From Klebsiella sp. RHBSTW-00484 (GTDB lineage Bacteria; Pseudomonadota; Gammaproteobacteria; Enterobacterales; Enterobacteriaceae): DNA of 64,000 nucleotides. The notes under the pieces are model-generated. The model saw only the letters and a program-made list of their open reading frames with translations, searched no databases and had not been told where the DNA came from. Below, piece by piece: positions 28,790-37,982 of this stretch. The stretch is from contig NZ_CP055481.1 in NCBI RefSeq assembly GCF_013705725.1, positions 3,038,001 through 3,102,000 on the forward strand. The letters run 5' to 3'. Numbering within the stretch: position 1 is the stretch's first letter; each line of letters opens with the position of its first letter. The position numbers were made by a program, and so were the translations under genes.

Positions 28790-29704
28790 TTAAAGCTTAC
28801 TGGCAGACTTTCTCAGAACAGTGATATCCCTTTTAGGCGACACCTCAAACATCCTCGTATATTCACGACTGAAATGGGATAAGCTTTCATAACCGACAGC
28901 AAATGCCGCCGTGGTGACATCATAATGCTCATTCAGCATCAGTCGTCTTGCCTCATTAAGGCGCAGCCATTTCTGGTAACGGAGTGGACTCATTCCCGCA
29001 AGTTGCCTGAAATGGTGATGAAAAGAGGGCGTGCTCATCTGCACCCGACTCGCCAGCTCCTCGATACGCAAAGGCGATGCTATATTGGTCTTCAACCAGT
29101 CAATGGCTCTGCCGATGCGGTAACCATGTCCGTCTACGGCTGCAATTTGTCTAAGATGATCGGTCTGGTCACTCATCAACAGGCGGTAATGTATTTCCCG
29201 CTGAATAAGTGGGCCGAGAACCGGGATGGCTCCGGGCTCGTCAAGCAATGCAAGCAGACGGCAGAAAGGCTCCAGCAGAACATCCGTCACCGTTCCGATT
29301 CCAACACCTGTCCCCACGTTTCTTTTTTTGACTGGTGGCAGACCTCCCTGAGCAATTAACTCCATTAATACGCGTTGGTCGAGTTTATAGGCTATACCGA
29401 CGCACGGCCGTGATGACGATGCTTTAAGTACTTCTGAACTGGCGGGCAGATCGAGAGACGTTACCAGAAACTTTTCCGCATCATATTCGTAGGGTTCACC
29501 GCCAACCCACATGGTCTTCGCGCCATCGGTCACCAGAACCACGCTGGGAGGGACCGGGCAACTGACCGGAGAAGCAGGCTCATCTCGTCGGAATAATTCC
29601 AGTCCTTCGATAGCAGTGGGGAAATCTCCGGTACCAGGCGTGCGTTGCGCGATATCCTGGGTGAGCATCCTGAGTAAATCCCCAACCGATCTGTCTGAAA
29701 TCAT
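28790..29704 (-). CDS. AraC-family transcriptional regulator
   Basis: The protein has 304 residues. An AraC_N-type cupin domain (about 20-170) precedes two helix-turn-helix motifs (RIEELASRVQMSTPSFHHHF and VTTAAFAVGYESLSHFSREY). It is divergent from the broken alpha/beta hydrolase gene and a nearby alcohol dehydrogenase stub. The AraC/aldehyde-reductase/hydrolase layout resembles YqhC-type control of aldehyde detoxification. That link is an inference. Confidence 0.9.
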   Translation of the reverse strand: MISDRSVGDLLRMLTQDIAQRTPGTGDFPTAIEGLELFRRDEPASPVSCPVPPSVVLVTDGAKTMWVGGEPYEYDAEKFLVTSLDLPASSEVLKASSSRPCVGIAYKLDQRVLMELIAQGGLPPVKKRNVGTGVGIGTVTDVLLEPFCRLLALLDEPGAIPVLGPLIQREIHYRLLMSDQTDHLRQIAAVDGHGYRIGRAIDWLKTNIASPLRIEELASRVQMSTPSFHHHFRQLAGMSPLRYQKWLRLNEARRLMLNEHYDVTTAAFAVGYESLSHFSREYTRMFEVSPKRDITVLRKSASKL

Positions 29705-30296
29705 TTTGTATGCCTCAATTTTGCGCTATCTCTGCGATGTTAACTTACCAGCCAGAAAAATAGAAATAAACGCTTTCACTGCAGGTTCATAGGATCAGGC
29801 AAAAAACAAAGAGTATTTTAATAACACATTTCTTCAGGGGCACCCAAAATAGCAATACTCAAATCAGACTCTGGCCCGGTATATATACGCCGATGTTGTG
29901 TCTGAATGAATCATGTATACCGTTTGAAAACAGCCCCTTTATCAACGAATGAAAGGTTTCAATATCATGACAATAAAATCTTCAAAGCGCTTTTTCAATA
30001 GCGCACTCCTCGCGGGAGCACTGTCCATGATTTCTACAGAATCTGCGCTCGCCCAGCCTGTGTCCGGCACATCAGACCCTTCGGTACGTCTGGTTCAGAC
30101 GTGGGATAAAACCTTCTCAAGGAGTGACAAAGTGGAGCATCAAAAAGTGACGTTTAAAAACCGTTACGGCATGACGCTAGCCGCAGATGTGTATCTTCCT
30201 AAAGATCGCGGCAACAAGAAACTTGCTGCTATTGTTCTTTCGGGGCCTTTCGGTGCGGTAAAAGAGCAGGCCTCTGGCCTTTACGCTCAAACGCTA

Positions 30297-31449
30297 AATA
30301 GATGCGCGGAATAGTAGATCACTGAAAGGGAACTCAGCCCGGATTGTGCGATCTGATCAATCGCCAAACCAACCAAAACCACCAACCGGACTGAGCGATG
30401 CCGATCATAGCACCAATACCCCGTGGCGAACGACGCCTGATGCAGAAAGCTATTCATAAAACGCGCGATAAAAATCATGCCCGCAGACTCACGGCCATGC
30501 TGATGCTTCATCGGGGTGAACGGGTCAGCGATGTTGCCAGAACTCTCTGTTGTGCTCGTTCATCCGTTGGTCGCTGGATTAACTGGTTTACGCACTCAGG
30601 TATTGAAGGCCTGAAATCCTTACCCGCAGGGCGCTCCCGACGCTGGCCTTTTGAACATATCTGCACCCTGTTACGTGAGCTGATAAAGCATTCTCCCGGC
30701 GATTTTGGTTATCAACGTTCACGCTGGAGCACCGAATTACTGGCAATAAAAATCAATGAGATAACCGGTTGCCAGTTACATGCAGGAACCGTTCGCCGCT
30801 GGTTGCCATCTGCGGGGCTTGTATGGCGCAGGGCCGCGCCAACTCTGCGTATCCGTGACCCACATAAAGATGAAAAGATGGCGGTAATCCACAAAGCGCT
30901 GGATGAATGCAGCGCAGAGCATCCGGTATTTTATGAAGATGAAGTGGATATCCACCTTAATCCTAAAATCGGTGCGGACTGGCAGTTGCGCGGACAGCAG
31001 AAACGGGTAGTGACGCCGGGGCAGAACGAAAAATACTATCTGGCCGGCGCACTGCACAGTGGCACGGGTAAAGTCAGCTACGTGGGCGGCAACAGCAAAA
31101 GTTCAGCGCTGTTTATCGCTCTGCTGAAGCACCTGAAAGCCACTTACCGGCGGGCGAAAACAATCACGCTGATCGTTGATAACTACATTATCCATAAAAG
31201 CCGCGAAACACAGCGCTGGTTGAAAGCAAATCCCAAGTTCAGGGTAATTTACCAGCCGGTTTACTCGCCGTGGGTGAATCATGTGGAACGGCTATGGCAG
31301 GCACTTCATGACACGATAACCCGTAATCATCAGTGCCGCTCAATGTGGCAGTTACTGAAAAAGGTCCGCCATTTTATGGAAACCGCCAGCCCATTCCCCG
31401 GAGGAAAACATGGTCAGGCAAAAGTGTAGCGGTATTAGGCGCAGCTATT
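30297..31449 (+). mobile_element. IS630, complete copy (1153 bp)
   Basis: The ends AATAGATGCGCGGAATA and (reverse) AATAGCTGCGCCTAATA are matching inverted repeats. The length of 1153 bp equals that of IS630 as I remember it. The element lies between two TA dinucleotides (30295-30296 and 31450-31451), the hallmark of IS630 insertion. It splits the alpha/beta hydrolase gene. Confidence 0.95.
30398..31429 (+). CDS. IS630 transposase
   Basis: The protein has 343 residues. N-terminal helix-turn-helix motifs (ERVSDVARTLCCARSSVGRWI) precede a Tc1/mariner-like DDE domain: FYEDEVDIHLNPKIG (first D), TLIVDNYIIHKS (second D) and YSPWVNHVERLWQALH (E). The reading frame and element ends are intact. Confidence 0.95.
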   Translation: MPIIAPIPRGERRLMQKAIHKTRDKNHARRLTAMLMLHRGERVSDVARTLCCARSSVGRWINWFTHSGIEGLKSLPAGRSRRWPFEHICTLLRELIKHSPGDFGYQRSRWSTELLAIKINEITGCQLHAGTVRRWLPSAGLVWRRAAPTLRIRDPHKDEKMAVIHKALDECSAEHPVFYEDEVDIHLNPKIGADWQLRGQQKRVVTPGQNEKYYLAGALHSGTGKVSYVGGNSKSSALFIALLKHLKATYRRAKTITLIVDNYIIHKSRETQRWLKANPKFRVIYQPVYSPWVNHVERLWQALHDTITRNHQCRSMWQLLKKVRHFMETASPFPGGKHGQAKV

Positions 31450-32243
31450 TAGCCGAGCGCGGATTCGTGACGCTGGCTTTTGATCCGTCTTACACCGGGG
31501 AAAGCAGTGGGGAACCACGCAATATTGCCTCTCCTGATATTAATACCGAGGACTTTATGGCCGCGGTCGATTTCATTGGATTGCAACCTTATGTCGATCG
31601 TGAGCGCATCGGTGTCATCGGTATTTGTGGCATGGGTGGTATTGCACTGAACGCCGTTGCAGTTGATAAACGCGTCAAAGCCGTTGTTGCGAGCACCATG
31701 TATGACATGAGCCGGGTTATGTCCAAAGGCTACAATGACAGCGTAACCCCGGAGCAACGCGAGCAGGCGCTTGAGAAGCTGAGTCTTCAGCGCTGGGACG
31801 ATGCGGCAAACGGTGAACCTGCCTATCAACCCCCTTACAACAAACTGAAAGGCGGTGAAGCGCAGTTCCTCGTGGAATATGCGGACTACTATATGACAAA
31901 GCGTGGATACCACCCGCGTGCGGTAAACTCAGGAAATTCATGGTCGGTAACAACCCCGATCTCCTTTATGAATTTCCCACTGATGACCTATATTAAGGAA
32001 ATTTCTCCACGTCCGGTCCTGTTTATCCATGGTGAAAAAGCACACTCGCTTTATTTCTCCAAAACGGCCTATGAAGCGGCAAATCAGCCAAAAGAGCTTT
32101 TGATTGTCAAAGATGCTACACATGTTGATTTGTATGATCGGATGGATAAAATTCCGTTCAACGACATCGCAGCATTCTTTAATAAGAATCTTAATAAATA
32201 AGTAATAACAGACCCAGCGCAGCCAGGTCATCAAGGTCTAAAT

Positions 32244-32354
32244 ATGCAAAATTTTATCTATCATAACACTGCGAAAATTATTTTCGGTCAAAATCAAATA
32301 TCCGCAATTGAGCATGAAATTGCCGCGGATAAAAGAGTGATGATTAGTGAATGA
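32244..32354 (+). pseudogene. 5' stub of an iron-containing alcohol dehydrogenase (YqhD-like)
   Basis: The 36 codons (MQNFIYHNTAKIIFGQNQIS ...) align with the N-terminus of YqhD-type alcohol dehydrogenases (family pattern NFxxHTPTRIxFGKG), up to where the Rossmann strand and GGG motif should follow. The frame then hits a stop and unrelated sequence, so about 350 codons are missing. It lies 42 bases after the broken hydrolase, so it was probably in its operon. Confidence 0.65.
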
Positions 32355-32401
32355 AGTTATATTTCACGTACTCACAACGTTGTTTAAAAGAGGAAAGGTA
32401 G

Positions 32402-32773
32402 ATGTCCTGGAACTTTGACCTGTTAGCAAAAATTGATGCGGCTGATGATCTCAAAATCGCCCCGTTTCATCCTGATATGATGACCACCGGTACGCCAACA
32501 TGGATTTGGGAGGTGAGGGTAGATAACCGCCTTTTCGTGCGTGCCTATAGTGGCACGGGTTCTAAATGGTATCAGGCAGCGCTGGACCAACAGGCTGGTA
32601 AGATACGGGCTATTGGGCAGGAGTTTGACGTCATATTCGTGATGACATCAGATCCTGTGCTTCAGAACAAAATAGACCAGGCCTATCTAACAAAATACGC
32701 CAGCAGTCGCTATGTTTCCGCAATGACCGGGACAAGAGCCAGGGCGGCTACCGTCGAAATAGTACTTGCCTGA
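32402..32773 (+). CDS. DUF2255-family protein
   Basis: The protein has 123 residues. The core is WIWEVRVDNRLFVRAYSGTGSKWYQAA, typical of the small DUF2255 proteins of unknown function. GAGGAAAGG stands before the ATG. It follows the dehydrogenase stub and is followed by a hairpin. These proteins often lie beside oxidoreductases. No catalytic role can be assigned. Confidence 0.75.
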   Translation: MSWNFDLLAKIDAADDLKIAPFHPDMMTTGTPTWIWEVRVDNRLFVRAYSGTGSKWYQAALDQQAGKIRAIGQEFDVIFVMTSDPVLQNKIDQAYLTKYASSRYVSAMTGTRARAATVEIVLA

Positions 32774-32832
32774 TCGATGCCATATTGGAGTATTTGGGTT
32801 TTATATCGTTTTCCGGCATCTTGAAACCCTAA
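32774..32832 (+). pseudogene. Possible fossil of an nqrE-like 3' end
   Basis: One frame reads EYLGFISFSGILKP then stop (TAA, 32830-32832). This resembles the NqrE C-terminus at 28570-28607 ([12 protein letters not shown]), and the DNA agrees at about three quarters of positions over 33 bases. No upstream nqrE sequence is recognisable. The match is short and could be chance. Confidence 0.3.
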
Positions 32833-32861
32833 CTACACGTTTTGAGAGTGGTTAGGGTTTC
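32823..32861 (+). terminator. Hairpin downstream of the DUF2255 gene
   Basis: GAAACCCTAAC and GTTAGGGTTTC are perfect 11-base arms around a 17-base loop, between the DUF2255 gene and the convergent VOC gene. There is no long T run. Confidence 0.55.
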
Positions 32862-32910
32862 CTGACGCTGCGTTTGACGTTGATTGAAGTACGCGTCTTT
32901 ATTTTATGTA

Positions 32911-33312
32911 TTAATCTGTTATAGCAAGCGGAGTAAATAACTCAATCAAGTTTTCCTCCGGATCGTACAGATGAACTACACGCATACCCCATTCGGGCAT
33001 ATCCATTGGCTTGTTAATGAATTTAATCCCTTTTGCTAAGAATGCCTGATAGCTTTCATCGACGTTATTTACCTCGAAAGATATCATTGATTTTTCTCGA
33101 TATCCTATAGGGTGTGCTTTTTCGGTGTTTCCAATAACCGGTGCCATCAGGTCGGATGTAAATAGGGCGAAGCCTTCTATTCCTTCAGCTACTTTGAAGC
33201 TGGCATAGCAATCTTCAATATCCCAGACCGCTTCCAAACCAAGTTGCTGGGTGTAGAAGTTAAAACATTTGCGGTAATCTTTGACTAATAGCCTTACGTT
33301 GCTGAATTTCAT
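32911..33312 (-). CDS. VOC-family protein (glyoxalase/bleomycin resistance fold)
   Basis: The protein has 133 residues with the paired beta-alpha-beta-beta-beta modules of the vicinal oxygen chelate fold (MKFSNVRLLVKDYRKCFNFY at the N-terminus; MRVVHLYDPEENLIELF at the C-terminus). The enzyme or binding role is unknown. It is the last gene on this side of dif, about 190 bases away. Confidence 0.85.
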   Translation of the reverse strand: MKFSNVRLLVKDYRKCFNFYTQQLGLEAVWDIEDCYASFKVAEGIEGFALFTSDLMAPVIGNTEKAHPIGYREKSMISFEVNNVDESYQAFLAKGIKFINKPMDMPEWGMRVVHLYDPEENLIELFTPLAITD

Positions 33313-33504
33313 ATCGACTTCCTTATAGACATCTATGTTTTATTTAGACGGGATAAAAGAGCTATGGGCGAGTTGCGACACACGCTGTGTCAGTTCGGAA
33401 TGAAGTGAAGTAAATGTACGACAGACCTAATGCAATAAAAGGGAGGTAGCTCAAAATTCACAACATGCTGATTTCTGTGGCTGCTCCAGTGAATCATGAT
33501 GGCT

Positions 33505-33532
33505 ATTTAACATAATATACATTATGCGCACT
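33505..33532 (-). other. dif: Chromosome dimer resolution site dif (XerC/XerD target)
   Basis: Read on the minus strand, the site consists of XerC arm AGTGCGCATAA, centre TGTATA and XerD arm TTATGTTAAAT. From memory, E. coli dif differs only at the first base of the XerC arm. XerC and XerD bind the two arms and resolve chromosome dimers under FtsK control at the septum. The XerC arm faces the ISNCY array, whose first element begins exactly 5 bases away. Confidence 0.93.
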
Positions 33533-33537
33533 GAGGC
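33533..33537. repeat. GAGGC direct repeat, first of four copies bordering the ISNCY array
   Basis: The same 5 bases occur at 33533-33537 (between dif and copy 1), 35816-35820, 38099-38103 and 40086-40090, that is, at every junction of the array. They are best read as 5-bp target duplications made by successive insertions at the same phosphodiester position beside dif. Confidence 0.9.
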
Positions 33538-33634
33538 TGTAATGGCTCAATAGTAATGTCCGCCTGTGGCTCAATTCAGATGTCCGCGCTATGGTAAGCT
33601 TCACTGGTCCGTTTAAACTACCGGGAGGCATATC

Positions 33635-35038
33635 ATGAGCGCAGAAAGCTCAGGAGTGTTTACTTTGAAAGAGATCAACCGGATCAAGATTATACAGGAC
33701 GTCATTGAACGTCGCATCACAACGCGCCGTGCGGCCGAGCACCTCGGTATCAGCGACAGGCAATGCCGCAGACTTCTTGCCCGTTACCGTGAAGGCGGAC
33801 CGCTTGGTATGGCCAGCAGACGATGTGGCATGCGTGGTAACCGCCAGTTGCCACCCGGGCTCGCAGATCAGGCTCTGGAACTGATCAAGACGCGTTATGC
33901 TGATTTCGGTCCGACTCTGGCGCGTGAAAAGCTCGAAGAACTCCACGGACTGTTTCTTGGCAAAGAAACTGTCCGGCGCATCATGGTGCGGGCTGGCTTA
34001 TGGGTTCCCCGTAAACAACGTGCCGCAAGGATCCCTCAACCACGGTACCGGCGTCCGTGTACTGGTGAGCTGATACAAATAGATGGCTGTGATCACGACT
34101 GGTTTGAAGGCCGTGGCCCGGCCTGCACCGCGCTGGTCTATGTTGATGATGCAACCAGCAAACTGATGGAACTGTTGTTTGTTAAATCGGAGTCCACGTT
34201 TTCTTACTTCGAAGCCACGCGGCGCTATATCGATAAGCATGGTAAACCGCTGGCACTGTACAGCGATAAAGCCGGTGTTTTTCGTGTTAACAATAAACAC
34301 GCCACAGGCGGAGACGGGCATACTCAGTTTGGGCGAGCCATGCATGAACTGAACATCCAGACTATCTGTGCAGAAACCAGTCCCGCCAAAGGGCGTGTAG
34401 AACGAGCTCACCTCACTTTACAGGATCGTCTGGTCAAAGAGCTGCGGTTACAGGGCATTTGTTCAATGGAGGCTGCAAATGACTTCGCTGAGGCCTATAT
34501 GGCTGACTATAACCGCCGTTTTGGCAAAGTACCGCGACATGATTTTGACGTACACCGTGCTGTAGAACATGATGAGGACCTGGGGCTTATTTTCACTGTT
34601 CGTGAAAAACGTAAAGTCTCAAAATCGTTGACGATACAATATGATAAAATGTTGTACCTGATTGAAGACAGCGAACTGAGTCGCCGTGCAATAGGTAAAT
34701 ATATCGATGTGTATCACTATCCTGATGGCAGAAAAGAGCTGCGCCTGAACGGTACGCTACTTCCCTACTCTACCTACGACCGACTGTCAGAAATCGACCA
34801 GGGCGCGATTGTCGATAACAAGCGTCTTGGCCGAACCCTGGAGTTTATCAGTCTGGTGCAGAGCAAGCGGGATAACACGCGCTCTCAGTCAATTCCCGCT
34901 GGAGATGGCCCTTCCCGACGACGGCCAAAGCAGGAAGGGAAGAAATCCCAGCGCTCACTGGATAATGATGACATGCTCGAAGCACTCAAACAGCTTCAGT
35001 CACGTTCAGAGGACATTTTTGGTAAAAGAGCCCGCTGA
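33635..35038 (+). CDS. ISNCY-family transposase, copy 1
   Basis: The protein has 467 residues. N-terminal helix-turn-helix regions (ITTRRAAEHLGISDRQCRRLL; GKETVRRIMVRAGLW) precede a DDE integrase core: GELIQIDGCDHDWFEG (first D), ALYSDKAGVFR (second D) and SPAKGRVERAHLTLQDRL (E). The C-terminal domain includes KSLTIQYDKMLYLIED. The encoded protein is identical to that of copy 2. GGGAGG precedes the ATG. Confidence 0.95.
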   Translation: MSAESSGVFTLKEINRIKIIQDVIERRITTRRAAEHLGISDRQCRRLLARYREGGPLGMASRRCGMRGNRQLPPGLADQALELIKTRYADFGPTLAREKLEELHGLFLGKETVRRIMVRAGLWVPRKQRAARIPQPRYRRPCTGELIQIDGCDHDWFEGRGPACTALVYVDDATSKLMELLFVKSESTFSYFEATRRYIDKHGKPLALYSDKAGVFRVNNKHATGGDGHTQFGRAMHELNIQTICAETSPAKGRVERAHLTLQDRLVKELRLQGICSMEAANDFAEAYMADYNRRFGKVPRHDFDVHRAVEHDEDLGLIFTVREKRKVSKSLTIQYDKMLYLIEDSELSRRAIGKYIDVYHYPDGRKELRLNGTLLPYSTYDRLSEIDQGAIVDNKRLGRTLEFISLVQSKRDNTRSQSIPAGDGPSRRRPKQEGKKSQRSLDNDDMLEALKQLQSRSEDIFGKRAR

Positions 35039-35066
35039 TGGTACTCACTGGCCGGACAGTGGTTGC

Positions 35067-35699
35067 TCACCAGTTGATATTGTCCGGCCAGACCCATGAT
35101 GTATTATTCATTTCGTTCAGCATCTTTATGTCCTGCTTTTCACGGGCATACTTACCCCATAATGAATGAAAAGAACGAACAATACTGATTAACTGCTTTT
35201 TTCTTTGCTCCGGAGATAGGCTGATAAAATAGCAGCACCTGCTGTCAATATTATCCTCAATGAAATTAAAATCAGAGTCTGATGCATATTTTACTGTTAG
35301 CATAATATCATTCGACGTTGTTCTCTCAGACTCTGTTAATGCTGATTCTATCAGGTATTCAAAGGCATACATGACAGACAGCTGGTTTTTGTCTGTCTGA
35401 ATATAACCCATTGAGTTTCTGAGTATTGAGGACTGTACCAGGACCAGAGGCCATAAAAGCTCAACACCATAAAGCTTATATGTATCATGTTGATCATACT
35501 GATGTTGCTCAACACGACGATTACCTTCCCGTGCTTTACGAATATCATAGGCAAGGGATAACATAAATCCGTCTTTAACTTTAATCAGTGGGCTTTCATC
35601 CACGATGTAATGAATGAGTTCATGTAATTCATTCAGGGCTTCTGAATCTCCCCACAGTATAAAACCTGCATTGTTCGGCGTTAACTCGTATCGAAGCAT
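35067..35699 (-). CDS. Cargo protein of the ISNCY element (DUF6904-like), copy 1
   Basis: The protein has 210 residues from MLRYELTPN; an in-frame ATG four codons upstream is also possible. The N-terminus (GFILWGDSEALNELHELIHYI) resembles the DUF6904 family of unknown function. There are no membrane spans or catalytic motifs that I recognise. It is convergent to the transposase and lies inside the inverted repeats, so it moves with the element. Its base composition is lower in GC than the transposase, suggesting a separate origin. Confidence 0.72.
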   Translation of the reverse strand: MLRYELTPNNAGFILWGDSEALNELHELIHYIVDESPLIKVKDGFMLSLAYDIRKAREGNRRVEQHQYDQHDTYKLYGVELLWPLVLVQSSILRNSMGYIQTDKNQLSVMYAFEYLIESALTESERTTSNDIMLTVKYASDSDFNFIEDNIDSRCCYFISLSPEQRKKQLISIVRSFHSLWGKYAREKQDIKMLNEMNNTSWVWPDNINW

Positions 35700-35917
35700 G
35701 GGCTCAATCATCCTGTTGTTTCAGTCGGAGGAAAGTCTATCAGTAAAGAGAATGAGAGATCAAAGTGGTCATTTTAATTGAGCTGGATAACGGACATTTC
35801 AATTGAGCCTTGACAGAGGCTGTAATGGCTCAATAGTAATGTCCGCCTGTGGCTCAATTCAGATGTCCGCGCTATGGTAAGCTTCACTGGTCCGTTTAAA
35901 CTACCGGGAGGCATATC

Positions 35918-37321
35918 ATGAGCGCAGAAAGCTCAGGAGTGTTTACTTTGAAAGAGATCAACCGGATCAAGATTATACAGGACGTCATTGAACGTCGCAT
36001 CACAACGCGCCGTGCGGCCGAGCACCTCGGTATCAGCGACAGGCAATGCCGCAGACTTCTTGCCCGTTACCGTGAAGGCGGACCGCTTGGTATGGCCAGC
36101 AGACGATGTGGCATGCGTGGTAACCGCCAGTTGCCACCCGGGCTCGCAGATCAGGCTCTGGAACTGATCAAGACGCGTTATGCTGATTTCGGTCCGACTC
36201 TGGCGCGTGAAAAGCTCGAAGAACTCCACGGACTGTTTCTTGGCAAAGAAACTGTCCGGCGCATCATGGTGCGGGCTGGCTTATGGGTTCCCCGTAAACA
36301 ACGTGCCGCAAGGATCCCTCAACCACGGTACCGGCGTCCGTGTACTGGTGAGCTGATACAAATAGATGGCTGTGATCACGACTGGTTTGAAGGCCGTGGC
36401 CCGGCCTGCACCGCGCTGGTCTATGTTGATGATGCAACCAGCAAACTGATGGAACTGTTGTTTGTTAAATCGGAGTCCACGTTTTCTTACTTCGAAGCCA
36501 CGCGGCGCTATATCGATAAGCATGGTAAACCGCTGGCACTGTACAGCGATAAAGCCGGTGTTTTTCGTGTTAACAATAAACACGCCACAGGCGGAGACGG
36601 GCATACTCAGTTTGGGCGAGCCATGCATGAACTGAACATCCAGACTATCTGTGCAGAAACCAGTCCCGCCAAAGGGCGTGTAGAACGAGCTCACCTCACT
36701 TTACAGGATCGTCTGGTCAAAGAGCTGCGGTTACAGGGCATTTGTTCAATGGAGGCTGCAAATGACTTCGCTGAGGCCTATATGGCTGACTATAACCGCC
36801 GTTTTGGCAAAGTACCGCGACATGATTTTGACGTACACCGTGCTGTAGAACATGATGAGGACCTGGGGCTTATTTTCACTGTTCGTGAAAAACGTAAAGT
36901 CTCAAAATCGTTGACGATACAATATGATAAAATGTTGTACCTGATTGAAGACAGCGAACTGAGTCGCCGTGCAATAGGTAAATATATCGATGTGTATCAC
37001 TATCCTGATGGCAGAAAAGAGCTGCGCCTGAACGGTACGCTACTTCCCTACTCTACCTACGACCGACTGTCAGAAATCGACCAGGGCGCGATTGTCGATA
37101 ACAAGCGTCTTGGCCGAACCCTGGAGTTTATCAGTCTGGTGCAGAGCAAGCGGGATAACACGCGCTCTCAGTCAATTCCCGCTGGAGATGGCCCTTCCCG
37201 ACGACGGCCAAAGCAGGAAGGGAAGAAATCCCAGCGCTCACTGGATAATGATGACATGCTCGAAGCACTCAAACAGCTTCAGTCACGTTCAGAGGACATT
37301 TTTGGTAAAAGAGCCCGCTGA
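35918..37321 (+). CDS. ISNCY-family transposase, copy 2
   Basis: This 467-residue DDE transposase has the same protein sequence as the one at 33635-35038, including all three catalytic residues and the ribosome-binding site. Both copies are therefore potentially active and also form a 2.3-kb direct repeat for homologous recombination. Confidence 0.95.
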   Translation: MSAESSGVFTLKEINRIKIIQDVIERRITTRRAAEHLGISDRQCRRLLARYREGGPLGMASRRCGMRGNRQLPPGLADQALELIKTRYADFGPTLAREKLEELHGLFLGKETVRRIMVRAGLWVPRKQRAARIPQPRYRRPCTGELIQIDGCDHDWFEGRGPACTALVYVDDATSKLMELLFVKSESTFSYFEATRRYIDKHGKPLALYSDKAGVFRVNNKHATGGDGHTQFGRAMHELNIQTICAETSPAKGRVERAHLTLQDRLVKELRLQGICSMEAANDFAEAYMADYNRRFGKVPRHDFDVHRAVEHDEDLGLIFTVREKRKVSKSLTIQYDKMLYLIEDSELSRRAIGKYIDVYHYPDGRKELRLNGTLLPYSTYDRLSEIDQGAIVDNKRLGRTLEFISLVQSKRDNTRSQSIPAGDGPSRRRPKQEGKKSQRSLDNDDMLEALKQLQSRSEDIFGKRAR

Positions 37322-37349
37322 TGGTACTCACTGGCCGGACAGTGGTTGC

Positions 37350-37982
37350 TCACCAGTTGATATTGTCCGGCCAGACCCATGATGTATTATTCATTTCGTT
37401 CAGCATCTTTATGTCCTGCTTTTCACGGGCATACTTACCCCATAATGAATGAAAAGAACGAACAATACTGATTAACTGCTTTTTTCTTTGCTCCGGAGAT
37501 AGGCTGATAAAATAGCAGCACCTGCTGTCAATATTATCCTCAATGAAATTAAAATCAGAGTCTGATGCATATTTTACTGTTAGCATAATATCATTCGACG
37601 TTGTTCTCTCAGACTCTGTTAATGCTGATTCTATCAGGTATTCAAAGGCATACATGACAGACAGCTGGTTTTTGTCTGTCTGAATATAACCCATTGAGTT
37701 TCTGAGTATTGAGGACTGTACCAGGACCAGAGGCCATAAAAGCTCAACACCATAAAGCTTATATGTATCATGTTGATCATACTGATGTTGCTCAACACGA
37801 CGATTACCTTCCCGTGCTTTACGAATATCATAGGCAAGGGATAACATAAATCCGTCTTTAACTTTAATCAGTGGGCTTTCATCCACGATGTAATGAATGA
37901 GTTCATGTAATTCATTCAGGGCTTCTGAATCTCCCCACAGTATAAAACCTGCATTGTTCGGCGTTAACTCGTATCGAAGCAT
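37350..37982 (-). CDS. Cargo protein of the ISNCY element (DUF6904-like), copy 2
   Basis: This is identical to the cargo gene of copy 1 (210 residues from MLRYELTPN). Its frame is intact in both copies, which is mild evidence that it is expressed or useful to the element rather than debris. The function is unknown. Confidence 0.72.
   Translation of the reverse strand: MLRYELTPNNAGFILWGDSEALNELHELIHYIVDESPLIKVKDGFMLSLAYDIRKAREGNRRVEQHQYDQHDTYKLYGVELLWPLVLVQSSILRNSMGYIQTDKNQLSVMYAFEYLIESALTESERTTSNDIMLTVKYASDSDFNFIEDNIDSRCCYFISLSPEQRKKQLISIVRSFHSLWGKYAREKQDIKMLNEMNNTSWVWPDNINW

Larger units (their letters stand above)
29967..32201 (+). pseudogene. Exported alpha/beta hydrolase, interrupted by IS630
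   Basis: The left part (29967-30296) encodes a signal peptide ending near ALAQP and the start of the fold (YGMTLAADVYLPKD, AAIVLSGPFGAVKEQ). The right part (31452-32201) continues AERGFVTLAFDPSYTGES, with nucleophile-elbow region GVIGICGMGG (Cys in place of Ser, as in dienelactone-hydrolase-like proteins), FIHGEKAHS and DATHVDLYD. Removing IS630 and one TA restores one frame of about 360 codons (...YAQTL-AERGF...). The start is the ATG at 29967, which follows AAAGG. Confidence 0.87.
33538..35815 (+). mobile_element. ISNCY-family (IS1202-group, ISKpn21-like) element, copy 1 (2278 bp)
   Basis: The inverted repeats begin TGTAATGGCTCAAT (left) and, read inward, TGTCAAGGCTCAAT (right); both continue to AATGTCCG. 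It is bounded by GAGGC on both sides. The 2278-bp length equals that which I recall for ISKpn21. It carries a transposase gene and a convergent cargo gene. It begins 5 bp from dif, the spacing reported for IS1202-group elements next to plasmid dif-like sites. Confidence 0.92.
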
